A stretch of 43,551 nucleotides of DNA from an uncultured Alphaproteobacteria bacterium (GTDB lineage Bacteria; Pseudomonadota; Alphaproteobacteria; HIMB59; GCA-002718135). The notes beneath the pieces were generated by a model. The model saw only the letters and a list, made by a program, of their open reading frames with translations. It was not told the DNA's origin and did no database searches. The DNA is taken from positions 83,728-127,278 of the forward strand of contig CACHAQ010000002.1 in assembly GCA_902577905.1 (NCBI GenBank). The letters run 5' to 3'. Position numbers and translations under genes: made by a program. Positions 11,801 through 18,881 of the stretch are shown here, piece by piece (the first letter of the stretch is position 1; every line of letters starts with the position of its first letter).

Positions 11801-13094
11801 AAGAGAGGTCATATCTATCTGAATTAAAGAAAAGATTGTTAAAAAGATTTTCTGCCGTTTCAATTGTAGGAGGCTCACCTGGTCTTAGAATTTTAAATAT
11901 TTCAAATAGAGCTTCTTCTCTTGATCTTGCTTTATCAACTTGAAGTGTATTTCTTATGTAAGAACCAATTTCGATATTATCACATTTAAGAATATCAATT
12001 TTAGTTATTTTATTATCATTTAAAAATTGTAAAAAAACTTCATCAATTTCATATCCAGCTTCAAAATATATTTTACCTGTTTTTTCATCAATAATATCTG
12101 ATGCAATAAAAAGACCTAACAATGACTCTTCATCTATAGTGAGATTTGAAATGTTTTTCTTTTTTAAATCATTAATAATTTTTTGATTAACTTTTGTACC
12201 TTTTGAAATAATAATTTTTCCATTTTTTGAATCAAGTAAATCAAAGTTTAAAATCTTAGCTTTAAAAAATGATAAGTCTTCTTTAAATGACCATCCGTAG
12301 TTATTTTTTTTATAAACGGTATTATCATAAAATATTGATAAGATTTCTTCACCAGTCATCCCCAAAATTCTCTTTGGATCAGGCTCTATTTTGTTATCTT
12401 CACACTCCTTGATATACATTTCAGATAAATTACTCAAAAGACATTTAAACAAAGTGGTTACTGGAAATTTTCTTTTTCTATCTATTCTCGCGTGAATGTT
12501 ATTTTTAGCATCATGCTCAAAATCTAACCAAGAACCTCTGTAAGGAATGATTCTTGCGTTAAAGAGATATTTACCACTGGTATGTGTTTTGCCAAAATCA
12601 TGATCAAAAAAAACACCTGGTGACCTGTGCATTTGACTCACTACAACTCTTTCAGTTCCATTTACAACAAAAGTAGCATTTTTTGTCATTAAAGGTATGT
12701 CACCCATATATACTTCTTGTTCTTTTATATCTCTTACTGACTTCGTACCGGCTATCTCATCAATATCCCAAATAATTAAGCGAAAGTTAACAAGTAGAGG
12801 GGTGCCATATGTAAGTCCTCTTTGTGAACATTCATCAACGTCATATTTTGGAACACCTAAACTGTAACTTACGTAATCTACAGTAGCTCTCTCTGCATAA
12901 TCATGAATTGGAAACACAGATTTAAAAACCGAATGAAGACCAGTATTTTCTCTTTTTTCAGGGTCTACTTTTAATTGTAAAAAATTATCATATGATCTTT
13001 TTTGAACCTCAACTAAATTGGGCAAGGATGTAACAAGAGGAATTTTTCCAAAAGATTTTCTAATTTTTTTCAAATTAACGTGATCTAAGCTCAT
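8889..13094 (-). CDS. rpoB: DNA-directed RNA polymerase subunit beta
   Basis: This 1401-residue beta subunit forms half of the polymerase active-site cleft. The rifampicin-pocket region [19 protein letters not shown] is present with the sensitive-type residues, followed by [15 protein letters not shown]. The C-terminal [19 protein letters not shown] block that contacts beta' is also there. A good Shine-Dalgarno AAGGAG (13104-13099) sits four bases before the ATG. It follows rplL after 54 bases and overlaps rpoC by 8. The middle carries Lys/Asn-rich, poorly conserved inserts (around residues 280-380 and 1010-1080), in line with AT-driven drift. Confidence 0.99.
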   Translation of the reverse strand: MSLDHVNLKKIRKSFGKIPLVTSLPNLVEVQKRSYDNFLQLKVDPEKRENTGLHSVFKSVFPIHDYAERATVDYVSYSLGVPKYDVDECSQRGLTYGTPLLVNFRLIIWDIDEIAGTKSVRDIKEQEVYMGDIPLMTKNATFVVNGTERVVVSQMHRSPGVFFDHDFGKTHTSGKYLFNARIIPYRGSWLDFEHDAKNNIHARIDRKRKFPVTTLFKCLLSNLSEMYIKECEDNKIEPDPKRILGMTGEEILSIFYDNTVYKKNNYGWSFKEDLSFFKAKILNFDLLDSKNGKIIISKGTKVNQKIINDLKKKNISNLTIDEESLLGLFIASDIIDEKTGKIYFEAGYEIDEVFLQFLNDNKITKIDILKCDNIEIGSYIRNTLQVDKARSREEALFEIFKILRPGEPPTIETAENLFNNLFFNSDRYDLSSVGRLKINAKFKKNTKIEQRVLDKSDIVDVVKHMHNLIDGKGEIDDIDHLANRRVRSVGELLENQYRIGLLKMDRAIKERLSSLEVDNIMPQDIVNAKPVVASIKEFFGLSQLSQFMDQTNPLSEITHKRRVSALGPGGLNRERAGFEVRDVHQTHYGRICPIETPEGANIGLINSLASYSRINKYGFIETPYRIVNSGKVSNQVIYLSAIDEEDFVIAQANAEIDTKGKFANQIVSCRKNGEFINVDIDAIDLMDVSPQQLVSVASSLIPFLENDDANRALMGSNMMRQAVPLIKPKAPLVGTGMEYTVANDSGSTIVAKREGVVDQLDANRIVIRITDKNDKTLNKIDIYNLSKFQRSNQNTCITQRPLVNVGDKVNKNQVIADGPATDLGELALGRNVLAAFMPWNGYNFEDSILISEKVVQDDVFTSIHVEEFEVMSRDTKLGPEEITRDIPNASEEMLVNLDETGIVYVGAEVNSGDILVGKVTPKGESPMTPEEKLLRAIFGEKAADVKDTSLRVPPGVKGTVVEIRVFSRRGIDKDERAISIENNQIEVIARDRDDELKILEKSFGNHLRELLNNQVFVSGIDSLSKNTQIKFEQIENLSLTDLLKINIQDEKKNNQIELLVKNYENQLGNINQKFENKIDKIQSGDELLPGVLKLIKVFISVKRKLQPGDKMAGRHGNKGVISKICPVEDMPYLEDGTPVDIVLNPLGVPSRMNIGQILETHLGWASASLGKQVNEMLKKIQSEGQTNDLRNKLLEIYDLDSHQKIIKNMNDDELFELGNNLREGIPFATPVFDGAKEKDITNLLSISGVSGTGQETLYDGVTGQKFERPVTVGYMYMLKLHHLVDEKIHARSIGPYSLVTQQPLGGKAQFGGQRFGEMEVWALEAYGAAYTLQEILTIKSDDVAGRTKVYESIVKGDNNFESGTPESFNVMVKELRSLGLNLDFKENLKENNLTNLIGSNE

Positions 13095-13148
13095 TTTTCT
13101 CCTTCATTCAAACTATACAAAATATAGGCCTTATTAAAGGCCTACAAT

Positions 13149-13526
13149 TTATTTTAATGTAACTTTAGCGCCAGCTGCCTCTAATGCTTTTTTCATTTCT
13201 TCAGCCTCTTCTTTTTTAACACCCTGTTTAAGTGGTTTAGGTGCGCCTTCTACTAAATCTTTAGCCTCTTTTAAGCCAAGACCTGTGATGGTTCTAACCT
13301 CTTTAATTACAGCAATTTTGTTTGATCCAGCCTCTGATAATTCAATATCAAATTCTGTTTTCTCTTCTGCTGCAGCCTCTCCACCGCCAGCAGCTGGAGC
13401 TGCTGCAACTGCTACTGGAGCAGCGGCGGACACACCCCATTTCTCCTCTAACAATTTACTTAATTCAGCTGCCTCAAGAACTGTCAGTGAAGATAGATCT
13501 TCAACAATTTTATTTAAATCAGCCAT
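13149..13526 (-). CDS. rplL: 50S ribosomal protein L7/L12
   Basis: This 125-residue stalk protein has three recognisable parts. An N-terminal dimerisation domain is followed by an Ala/Pro/Gly hinge (about residues 34-55, including [17 protein letters not shown]). The C-terminal domain, with [17 protein letters not shown], recruits EF-Tu, EF-G and initiation factor. A strong SD, AAGGAG (13538-13533), lies six bases before the ATG. That fits the need for more L7/L12 than L10. It follows rplJ after 18 bases. The hinge is GC-rich compared with its surroundings because of its alanine codons. Confidence 0.98.
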   Translation of the reverse strand: MADLNKIVEDLSSLTVLEAAELSKLLEEKWGVSAAAPVAVAAAPAAGGGEAAAEEKTEFDIELSEAGSNKIAVIKEVRTITGLGLKEAKDLVEGAPKPLKQGVKKEEAEEMKKALEAAGAKVTLK

Positions 13527-13544
13527 TTATTTCTCCTTATTTAC

Positions 13545-14066
13545 CTAGTTCGACTCTTGTTGATTGCTACTATTAGAATTAATTAATCTTGCGATTTGTG
13601 CCCCTGGCTCGATTGCAATTGAAGCAATTTTTTGAGCTGGTGCATTGATTAATCCTAATATTTTTCCTCTTAACTCATCTAAAGAAGGTAATTTTGCAAG
13701 AAAATTAATTTTATCTTTATCAATTTTCTCACCATTATAACCTCCGCCAATGATTTTAAACTTTTCAAATTTTTTTTCAAAATTAACAGCGACTTTTGCT
13801 GGTGCTACTGCATCATCAGAATAAGCAATTGCTGTTGGACCTGAAAAAAGCTCAGAAATATCTTTAAATTGAGTTTCAGATATAGCAAGTTTAGTGAGTC
13901 TGTTCTTAGTTACTTTAAATTTTGCACCATTATCTCTCATTTCTTTCCTGAGTTGCTCTGTTTCATTAACTGTCAGCCCGGAATACTGAGCCACAATTAC
14001 AGAAGTAGCATTTGAAAAGTCTTCTTTGAGATTACTTACAAAATCTTTTTTTTCAGAACGTTTCAC
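13545..14066 (-). CDS. rplJ: 50S ribosomal protein L10
   Basis: L10 anchors L7/L12 dimers at the stalk base. The 173-residue protein starts MKRSEKKDFV, has VTKNRLTKLAI and LFSGPTAIAYS in the globular domain, and ends in a helix whose N-terminal part (LRGKILGLINAPAQKIA) resembles the L7/L12-binding spine. The 182 bases upstream contain an L10-type leader, so autogenous control by the L10-L12 complex is likely. The C-terminal tail NSNSSNQQESN is low complexity and probably disordered. Length and identity are unremarkable. Confidence 0.97.
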   Translation of the reverse strand: MKRSEKKDFVSNLKEDFSNATSVIVAQYSGLTVNETEQLRKEMRDNGAKFKVTKNRLTKLAISETQFKDISELFSGPTAIAYSDDAVAPAKVAVNFEKKFEKFKIIGGGYNGEKIDKDKINFLAKLPSLDELRGKILGLINAPAQKIASIAIEPGAQIARLINSNSSNQQESN

Positions 14067-14111
14067 GTCAACCTCGGTTTTAATTGAATCCTACGGATCC
14101 AATATTAGCTA

Positions 14112-14138
14112 AAATTAGTTTGCCCACCAAACTAATTT
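14112..14138 (-). promoter_or_regulatory. Perfect 11-bp hairpin between the L10 leader and rplJ
   Basis: AAATTAGTTTG and CAAACTAATTT are exact inverted repeats around a five-base loop (GTGGG in the transcript). The hairpin starts four bases after the closing stem of the L10 leader and ends 45 bases before the rplJ ATG. It is not followed by a U-run, so it is not a classic terminator. It could be an extension of the leader, an alternate fold or an RNase site. Confidence 0.45.
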
Positions 14139-14142
14139 AAAG

Positions 14143-14220
14143 CCTGTCAAGAAGCAAATCAATAACTCGCTTCAGTCTATGCAGGAAATTAAGCTCAAAG
14201 CTCCTGCAGTCTTTGACAGG
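14143..14220 (-). promoter_or_regulatory. L10 leader RNA (ribosomal protein autoregulation)
   Basis: Between rplA and rplJ the transcript can form a closing stem, CCTGTCAA (14220-14213) with TTGACAGG (14150-14143). It encloses a second stem in which GCAGGAG (14207-14201) faces CTCCTGC-type sequence around 14187-14181. This is the arrangement and position of the L10 leader family, in which the L10-L12 complex binds a kinked stem and represses translation of rplJ and rplL. The structure was found by eye. A covariance-model hit to the L10 leader family would settle it. Confidence 0.75.
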
Positions 14221-14249
14221 TGATGATCAAAGATCATCTTTTGGATTAA

Positions 14250-14939
14250 TTAACGCAAGCTAGCTTGGTTAATATTTAATCCAACTCCCATAGTTGAAGC
14301 TATGGTAACCTTTTTTATAAAAGCACCCTTAACGGCATCGGGTTTACTTTTACTAACTGAAGAATAAAATGTTTTAATATTTTCTAACAAATCCTCTTCA
14401 CTAAAATCTAGTTTGCCAACACCAGCATGCACGATACCAGATTTATCATTTTTGAATTTAACTTGACCTGATTTAGCGTCTTTTACTGATTGAGAAATTT
14501 CATTGGTTACTGTACCAAGTTTAGGATTTGGCATTAATCCTTTTGGACCTAGTATTTTTGCTACTTTACCTAATTTAGGCATCATATCTGGAGTCGCAAT
14601 TAAAATATCAAATTCTATTTTTGATTTAGAAATTGATTCAATCAAATCATCGCTCCCAACCAAATCAGCACCATTACTTTTTGCATCTTTGTGTTTGTCT
14701 TCATTTGCAATTACTGCAACTTTTACAGTTTTCCCTGTTCCATTAGGAAGATTTATTACACCCTTAATATTTTGATCAGTTTTATTGCTATCAATTCCTA
14801 AATTAATAGAAATATCAATTGTTTCATTAAAGTTTACGTAAGATTTTTCTTTTAAAATTTTGATTGCTTCTAGTGGTTCGTAAACCTTTGTAGTGTCAAA
14901 ATTATTTAACATTTGTTTTCTTTTTTTTGTTATTTTCAT
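14250..14939 (-). CDS. rplA: 50S ribosomal protein L1
   Basis: L1 is the mobile stalk at the E site, and in many bacteria it represses its own rplK-rplA mRNA. The 229-residue protein has a recognisable two-domain layout. GTGKTVKVAVIANEDKHKDA and ATPDMMPKLGKVAKILGPKG lie in the middle domain, and GLMPNPKLGTVTNEI is the rRNA-contact signature. The TMGVGLNINQASLR C-terminus is normal. Its ATG shares a base with the rplK stop, so the two are coupled. The 183 bases after it hold the rplJ leader. Confidence 0.98.
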   Translation of the reverse strand: MKITKKRKQMLNNFDTTKVYEPLEAIKILKEKSYVNFNETIDISINLGIDSNKTDQNIKGVINLPNGTGKTVKVAVIANEDKHKDAKSNGADLVGSDDLIESISKSKIEFDILIATPDMMPKLGKVAKILGPKGLMPNPKLGTVTNEISQSVKDAKSGQVKFKNDKSGIVHAGVGKLDFSEEDLLENIKTFYSSVSKSKPDAVKGAFIKKVTIASTMGVGLNINQASLR

Positions 14940-15367
14940 TAACCCACTACCTCCATACCCATAGAAACGGCAGATCCTTTAACCATGTTCATTGCTCCAT
15001 TAAGGTCAATAGCATTTAAATCTTGCATTTTTTCTTTGGCAATTTTTTCAATATCTTGCATTGAAACTTTACCTACTAATGATCTTCCAGGAGTTGAGTT
15101 TCCTTTTTTTATTTTAGCTGCTTTTTTTAGATAAAAACTTACTGGTGGCAATTTCGTAGTAAAGTCGAAACTTCTATCTTTGTATGCTGTGATAATAACT
15201 GGAATTGGTGCACCTTTTTCTAAATCTTTCGTTTTATCATTAAATGCTTTACAAAAATCCATTATATTCAGACCTCTTTGTCCAAGTGCAGGGCCAACGG
15301 GAGGTGAGGGGTTGGCTCCTCCAGCAGGGATTTGTAATTTAATTAAACCTAAAATTTCTTTAGCCAT
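14939..15367 (-). CDS. rplK: 50S ribosomal protein L11
   Basis: This 142-residue L11 binds the GTPase-associated centre of 23S rRNA and is needed for RelA activation. [20 protein letters not shown] is the N-terminal signature that forms the thiostrepton-binding face, followed by [13 protein letters not shown]. The C-terminal rRNA-binding half contains [20 protein letters not shown]. It follows nusG after three bases and runs into rplA by a one-base overlap. All of secE-nusG-rplK-rplA can therefore be read from one transcript. Confidence 0.98.
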   Translation of the reverse strand: MAKEILGLIKLQIPAGGANPSPPVGPALGQRGLNIMDFCKAFNDKTKDLEKGAPIPVIITAYKDRSFDFTTKLPPVSFYLKKAAKIKKGNSTPGRSLVGKVSMQDIEKIAKEKMQDLNAIDLNGAMNMVKGSAVSMGMEVVG

Positions 15368-15370
15368 AGT

Positions 15371-15904
15371 TTATACCTTTTCTACCTGAGAATATTCTAA
15401 ATCAACAGGTGTTGATCTTCCAAAAATTGAAACAGCCACTCTTAATCTTGCTTTATCTTCATCTATTTGTTCAACTTCTCCATTAAATGATGCAAAAGGT
15501 CCATCAATAACTTTTACTTGTTCTCCAACATCATACATTATTGCTGGTCTAGATTTTTCTACACCATCGATTACTTGTTCAGATATTCTTTTTGCTTCAG
15601 CATTACTAATAGGAACTGGCTTACCTTTATTGCCTAAAAAACCACTTAACTTAGGTGTTGTTTTAATAATATGCCAAGTATCATCATTTAAGCTCATTTT
15701 AATAAGTATGTAGCCAGGAAATATTTTCCTTTCAGTATTAACCCTTACACCTCTCTTTACTTCAACAATGTTTTGAACTGGAACAGATATTTCTTCGATA
15801 TGTTCTTTAACACCAAGCTTCGTTGCTTGGTCTAGAATGCTATCAGCAACTTTTTTTTCATAACCTGAATAGGCATGCAGAACGTACCATCTTGCTTTAT
15901 TCAT
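15371..15904 (-). CDS. nusG: Transcription termination/antitermination factor NusG
   Basis: NusG binds the RNA polymerase clamp through its N-terminal domain and contacts S10 or Rho through its C-terminal KOW domain. The N-terminal half shows ARWYVLHAYSGYEKKVA and KIFPGYILIKM. The KOW domain starts near residue 123 (GEQVKVIDGPFASFNGEVEQ) and ends at the C-terminus, for a normal 177 residues. The ATG shares a base with the secE stop. Its place between secE and rplK is the standard one. Confidence 0.98.
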   Translation of the reverse strand: MNKARWYVLHAYSGYEKKVADSILDQATKLGVKEHIEEISVPVQNIVEVKRGVRVNTERKIFPGYILIKMSLNDDTWHIIKTTPKLSGFLGNKGKPVPISNAEAKRISEQVIDGVEKSRPAIMYDVGEQVKVIDGPFASFNGEVEQIDEDKARLRVAVSIFGRSTPVDLEYSQVEKV

Positions 15905-16119
15905 TAAAAGCCTGAACCTATTTCAATTATTTTTCTTATTGAAAAAGACCATATTTGATCAGTTAAAAGAAAGAATAATGAGAATAATATTATTAATAAT
16001 ATGACTATTGCAGAAGAAATAAAAGTATCTCTTCTTTGAGGCCAAGTCACTTTTTGTAATTCTTGTCTAACTTGTCTTACAAAAAGAGCTGGTGATGTTT
16101 TCTTTTTTTCAATATTCAT
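15904..16119 (-). CDS. secE: Preprotein translocase subunit SecE
   Basis: This is a short, single-span SecE of 71 residues, as in most alphaproteobacteria, unlike the three-span enterobacterial form. The conserved cytoplasmic amphipathic helix FVRQVRQELQKVTWPQRRDT (residues 13-32) precedes one membrane segment at about residues 35-55. SecE clamps the two halves of SecY. It lies between tRNA-Trp (14 bases upstream) and nusG (one-base overlap). Confidence 0.97.
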   Translation of the reverse strand: MNIEKKKTSPALFVRQVRQELQKVTWPQRRDTFISSAIVILLIILFSLFFLLTDQIWSFSIRKIIEIGSGF

Positions 16120-16133
16120 ATATTCATTTCTCT

Positions 16134-16209
16134 TGGCAGGAGTGGCAGGACTTGAACCCGCAGCCCCCGGTTTTGGAGACCGGTGCTCTACCAGTTGAGC
16201 TACACTCCT
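16134..16209 (-). tRNA. tRNA-Trp (anticodon CCA)
   Basis: A full cloverleaf can be drawn on the minus strand. The acceptor is AGGAGTG/CACTCCT, the anticodon stem CCGGT/ACCGG encloses a CTCCAAA loop with anticodon CCA, and the T arm contains GTTCAAG. The 3' CCA is encoded (complement of 16134-16136). It lies between tuf and secE, the usual alphaproteobacterial place, so it is likely processed from the tuf-secE transcript. Confidence 0.97.
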
Positions 16210-16246
16210 AATAAGTATTGGCTAACTGATAGAGCGGCCTCTAAAA

Positions 16247-17437
16247 CTATTCAATAATTTCAGCAACAACTCCAGCGCCAACTGTTCTACCACCTTCTCT
16301 AATTGCAAATTTTAAACCTTTATCCATTGCAATTGGAGACAAAAGAGTAACTTCCATAGCGATATTATCACCTGGCATAACCATTTCTGTTCCTTCTGGT
16401 AATTTAATTGTCCCAGTTACATCAGTTGTTCTAAAGTAGAATTGAGGTCTGTAGTTTGAAAAGAATGGGGTGTGTCTTCCACCTTCTTCTTTTTTTAAAA
16501 CGTATGCTTCTGCTTTAAATTTTGTATGAGGTTTTATTGAACCAGGTTTTGCTAATACTTGACCACGTTCAACTTCTTCTCTTTTTGTTCCACGAAGAAG
16601 AACACCAACGTTGTCTCCAGCCTCACCAGAGTCTAGAAGTTTTCTAAACATTTCAACTCCAGTACAAGTAGTTTTTTGAGGCTCTCTTATTCCTAGAATT
16701 TCAATTTCCTCTCCAACTTTTACTTGTCCTTGTTCAATTCTTCCAGTTACAACTGTACCTCTACCAGAAATTGAAAATACATCCTCCACTGGCATTAAAA
16801 AAGGTTGATCAACAGGTCGGCTAGGTTGTGGTATGTGTTCATCAACTGCTTTCATTAATTCCATAATTGAATTTTTTCCAATTTCATCATCTCTACCTTC
16901 AAGAGCTGCTAAAGCTGAACCCTTAATGATTGGGATAGTATCACCTGGGAATTCATATGAAGTAAGAAGTTCTCTAATTTCCATTTCAACTAGATCAATT
17001 AATTCTTTGTCATCTACTTGATCAACTTTGTTCATGTATACAACGAGAGCAGGCACACCAACCTGTCTAGCTAAAAGTATGTGTTCTCTTGTTTGAGGCA
17101 TTGGTCCGTCAGCTGCATTAACAACTAAGATACCACCATCCATTTGAGCTGCACCAGTAATCATGTTCTTAACATAATCCGCGTGTCCAGGACAATCTAC
17201 ATGAGCATAATGTCTTGCATCAGTTTCATATTCAACGTGTGCAGTAGATATTGTAATGCCACGTTCTCTCTCTTCAGGCGCTTTGTCGATGTTAGCATAA
17301 TCTGTAAATTCTGCTCCACCTGTCTCCGCTAAAATTTTTGTTATAGCAGCAGTTAATGTTGTTTTACCATGGTCAACATGACCAACAGTACCTATGTTAC
17401 AATGCGGTTTGTTTCTTTCGAATTTTGCTTTAGCCAT
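16247..17437 (-). CDS. tuf: Translation elongation factor Tu
   Basis: EF-Tu delivers aminoacyl-tRNA to the ribosome. The 396-residue protein has G1 GHVDHGKTT (residues 19-27), G3 DCPGHADY and G4 NKVD, followed by the two beta-barrel domains ending [15 protein letters not shown]. It is flanked by tRNA-Trp downstream and tRNA-Gly and tRNA-Tyr upstream. This mixed tRNA/tuf unit resembles the tufB locus of proteobacteria. No tuf copy follows fusA here, so this may be the only one in the genome, which the window alone cannot show. Confidence 0.99.
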   Translation of the reverse strand: MAKAKFERNKPHCNIGTVGHVDHGKTTLTAAITKILAETGGAEFTDYANIDKAPEERERGITISTAHVEYETDARHYAHVDCPGHADYVKNMITGAAQMDGGILVVNAADGPMPQTREHILLARQVGVPALVVYMNKVDQVDDKELIDLVEMEIRELLTSYEFPGDTIPIIKGSALAALEGRDDEIGKNSIMELMKAVDEHIPQPSRPVDQPFLMPVEDVFSISGRGTVVTGRIEQGQVKVGEEIEILGIREPQKTTCTGVEMFRKLLDSGEAGDNVGVLLRGTKREEVERGQVLAKPGSIKPHTKFKAEAYVLKKEEGGRHTPFFSNYRPQFYFRTTDVTGTIKLPEGTEMVMPGDNIAMEVTLLSPIAMDKGLKFAIREGGRTVGAGVVAEIIE

Positions 17438-17463
17438 TTTTTTACCCCAATAATATTTTGTTA

Positions 17464-17537
17464 TGGAGCGGGTGAAGGGAATCGAACCCTCGTAGCCAGC
17501 TTGGAAGGCTGGAGCTTTACCACTAAGCTACACCCGC
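17464..17537 (-). tRNA. tRNA-Gly (anticodon TCC)
   Basis: The minus strand gives acceptor GCGGGTG/CACCCGC and anticodon stem CCAGC/GCTGG around CTTCCAA (anticodon TCC). The T arm contains GTTCGAT, and the 3' CCA is encoded. It sits 26 bases before the tuf start codon and 58 bases after tRNA-Tyr. It reads GGA and GGG codons. Confidence 0.97.
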
Positions 17538-17561
17538 AACTAAACTGACTGCTTCACACAC

Positions 17562-17591
17562 TCACTTTAATGCTTTCATCCCATTACCTCC
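17562..17591 (-). other. Mini-ORF (5 codons) with a strong Shine-Dalgarno between two tRNAs
   Basis: In the tRNA-Tyr/tRNA-Gly spacer the minus strand reads GGAGG (17591-17587), seven bases, then ATG AAA GCA TTA AAG TGA. The SD and spacing are as good as any in the window, yet the frame encodes only MKALK. The GGAGG lies in the loop and arm of a hairpin, CCATTA/TAATGG (17581-17598), that includes the CCA end of tRNA-Tyr. It may simply be tRNA 3' trailer. Translation is possible but unproven. Confidence 0.2.
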
Positions 17592-17595
17592 ATAA

Positions 17596-17681
17596 TGGTG
17601 GAGGGGGTAGGATTCGAACCTACGTACGCTCACGCGGGCGGATTTACAGTCCGCTGCCTTTAACCACTCGACCACCCCTCC
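17596..17681 (-). tRNA. tRNA-Tyr (anticodon GTA)
   Basis: This is a class II tRNA with a long variable arm. The acceptor is GGAGGGG/CCCCTCC, and the anticodon stem GCGGA/TCCGC encloses CTGTAAA (anticodon GTA). The variable arm is CCGCGTGAGCGTACG-like, the T arm contains GTTCGAA, and the CCA is encoded. It is the first gene of the tRNA-tuf-secE transcription unit. A promoter-like TTGACA lies about 40 bases upstream. Confidence 0.97.
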
Positions 17682-17692
17682 ATTTGAAGAAA

Positions 17693-17726
17693 TTGGCCAA
17701 TACTAATAAATTAGTATATATGTCAA
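17693..17726 (-). promoter_or_regulatory. Probable promoter of the tRNA-Tyr/tuf unit with internal palindrome
   Basis: On the minus strand a consensus -35 TTGACA (17726-17721) is followed by a TAGTAT/TATTGG-like -10 region (about 17705-17696), placing a start site shortly before tRNA-Tyr at 17681. The spacer holds a perfect palindrome, TACTAATAAATTAGTA (17701-17716). A second palindrome, TTGGCCAA (17693-17700), directly abuts it. The -35 is the best consensus match I saw in the window, as expected for a tRNA/tuf promoter. The exact -10 is uncertain. Confidence 0.45.
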
Positions 17727-17851
17727 TCTAAAACAGCAACCTCACCTTTGCAAAATACGTATACTCGTAAAAGCAACGGCCTTTTAGACAAAAAATGCTA
17801 TTTTGTACATATCTAGATTGTATTAATTATACAAATCTGTGATATTAAATA

Positions 17852-18613
17852 ATGAATAAGTTTAGAAATAATAAATCTACTAAAAATCAAGGAATTCATA
17901 CGATTTTTGGTCAACATTCTGTTAGAGCAGCTCTCCAAAATGATAAAAGAGAGCATATTGAGCTAATAATTAGTAAAAATCAGATCAATTTTTACAAAAA
18001 ATATGAATCTAAAATTCAAAAAATTACCATTCTTCCTCAAAATGAATTTTCAAGAAGATTTGGAAATGAGAATACAACACAGGGAGTAGTTCTAAAAACA
18101 AAAGATTTTGCAAGGCCAAGTTTAGAAGAATTTGTAAAAGTAGAAAGTAAGAGAGCAAAATCAGTTATATTAATTTTAGATCAAGTAACTGATCCTCAAA
18201 ATATAGGCTCAATAATGAGATCATGTGCATTATTTGATTGTGCAGGAATTATAGTTGGTAAAGATAATTCACCAGAATTGACGTCATCACTTTTTAAATC
18301 AGCTTCTGGTGCTGCTGAAATTGTAAATTATATTAGAGTGACAAATATAAGAAGAGCTATTTCTTTTCTTAAAAAAAATAATTATTGGATTTATGGCTTT
18401 GACAGTTCGAGAAATAATAATTCAAATTTAAATTTTTCAAAAAAATCAGCATTAGTTTTTGGATCTGAAGGGAAAGGTATTAGAGAATTAGTAAAAAAGG
18501 AATGTGATGAAATAATTCAGATAAACATGAAAAATAATTTAAAATTTGAAATTGATAGTTTGAATGTTTCTAATGCGACATCGATTGTTTTATATCAGTT
18601 TTACTCTACTTAA
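17852..18613 (+). CDS. rlmB: 23S rRNA (guanosine-2'-O)-methyltransferase, RlmB/TrmH family
   Basis: This SPOUT (trefoil-knot) methyltransferase has 253 residues. The N-terminal substrate-binding domain shows HTIFGQHSVRAAL (residues 16-28). Motif 1, LDQVTDPQNIGSIMRSC, is at about 109-125. Motif 2, LVFGSEGKGI, is near 205-214, and motif 3, SLNVSNATSIVLYQ, is near 236-249. E. coli RlmB methylates G2251 in the P loop of 23S rRNA, and I infer the same here. It is transcribed away from the tRNA-Tyr/tuf unit and converges on tRNA-Thr with 12 bases between them. A SpoU-family tRNA methylase is the main alternative, but the N-terminal domain favours RlmB. Confidence 0.88.
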   Translation: MNKFRNNKSTKNQGIHTIFGQHSVRAALQNDKREHIELIISKNQINFYKKYESKIQKITILPQNEFSRRFGNENTTQGVVLKTKDFARPSLEEFVKVESKRAKSVILILDQVTDPQNIGSIMRSCALFDCAGIIVGKDNSPELTSSLFKSASGAAEIVNYIRVTNIRRAISFLKKNNYWIYGFDSSRNNNSNLNFSKKSALVFGSEGKGIRELVKKECDEIIQINMKNNLKFEIDSLNVSNATSIVLYQFYST

Positions 18614-18625
18614 ATATTATTAAGG

Positions 18626-18701
<76 letters not shown>

Positions 18702-18751
18702 ATTAATTTTGCATTTATATTAAATTATAAATTCGACAAGAATTTTATAAA

Positions 18752-18874
18752 TTAAATCCCAGGAATATAAGGAACTCCATCACCTTTTACTCTTTCATTA
18801 ATTTCACTTAAGGTAGAGCAAGCAGTTATTGGACTAAATACAAGAAATAAAATTATTAAAATTTTCTTAATCAT
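18752..18874 (-). CDS. Small predicted lipoprotein (40 residues)
   Basis: The protein is short and Lys-initiated (MIKKILIILFLVF), with a hydrophobic core followed by lipobox ITAC. The predicted lipidated residue is C19, leaving a 22-residue mature peptide (CSTLSEINERVKGDGVPYIPGI, split as CSTLSEINER and VKGDGVPYIPGI). I chose the ATG at 18872-18874. A longer frame up to 18934 exists but adds residues that bury the signal and lies inside fdhA. It begins seven bases after the fdhA stop, so co-expression with formate dehydrogenase is likely. Its size recalls entericidin-type lipoproteins, but the sequence does not clearly match them. Function is unknown. Confidence 0.65.
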   Translation of the reverse strand: MIKKILIILFLVFSPITACSTLSEINERVKGDGVPYIPGI

Positions 18875-18881
18875 ATAACAT

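Noticed and set aside
13285..13576. Plus-strand open frames opposite rplL and rplJ
   Set aside because: They are mirror frames of the Ala-rich hinge and neighbouring coding sequence, with no family resemblance.
14222..14238. GATGATC/GATCATC hairpin after rplA as a terminator
   Set aside because: It has a three-base loop and no U-run in the direction of rplA, and the L10 leader and rplJ follow on the same transcript.
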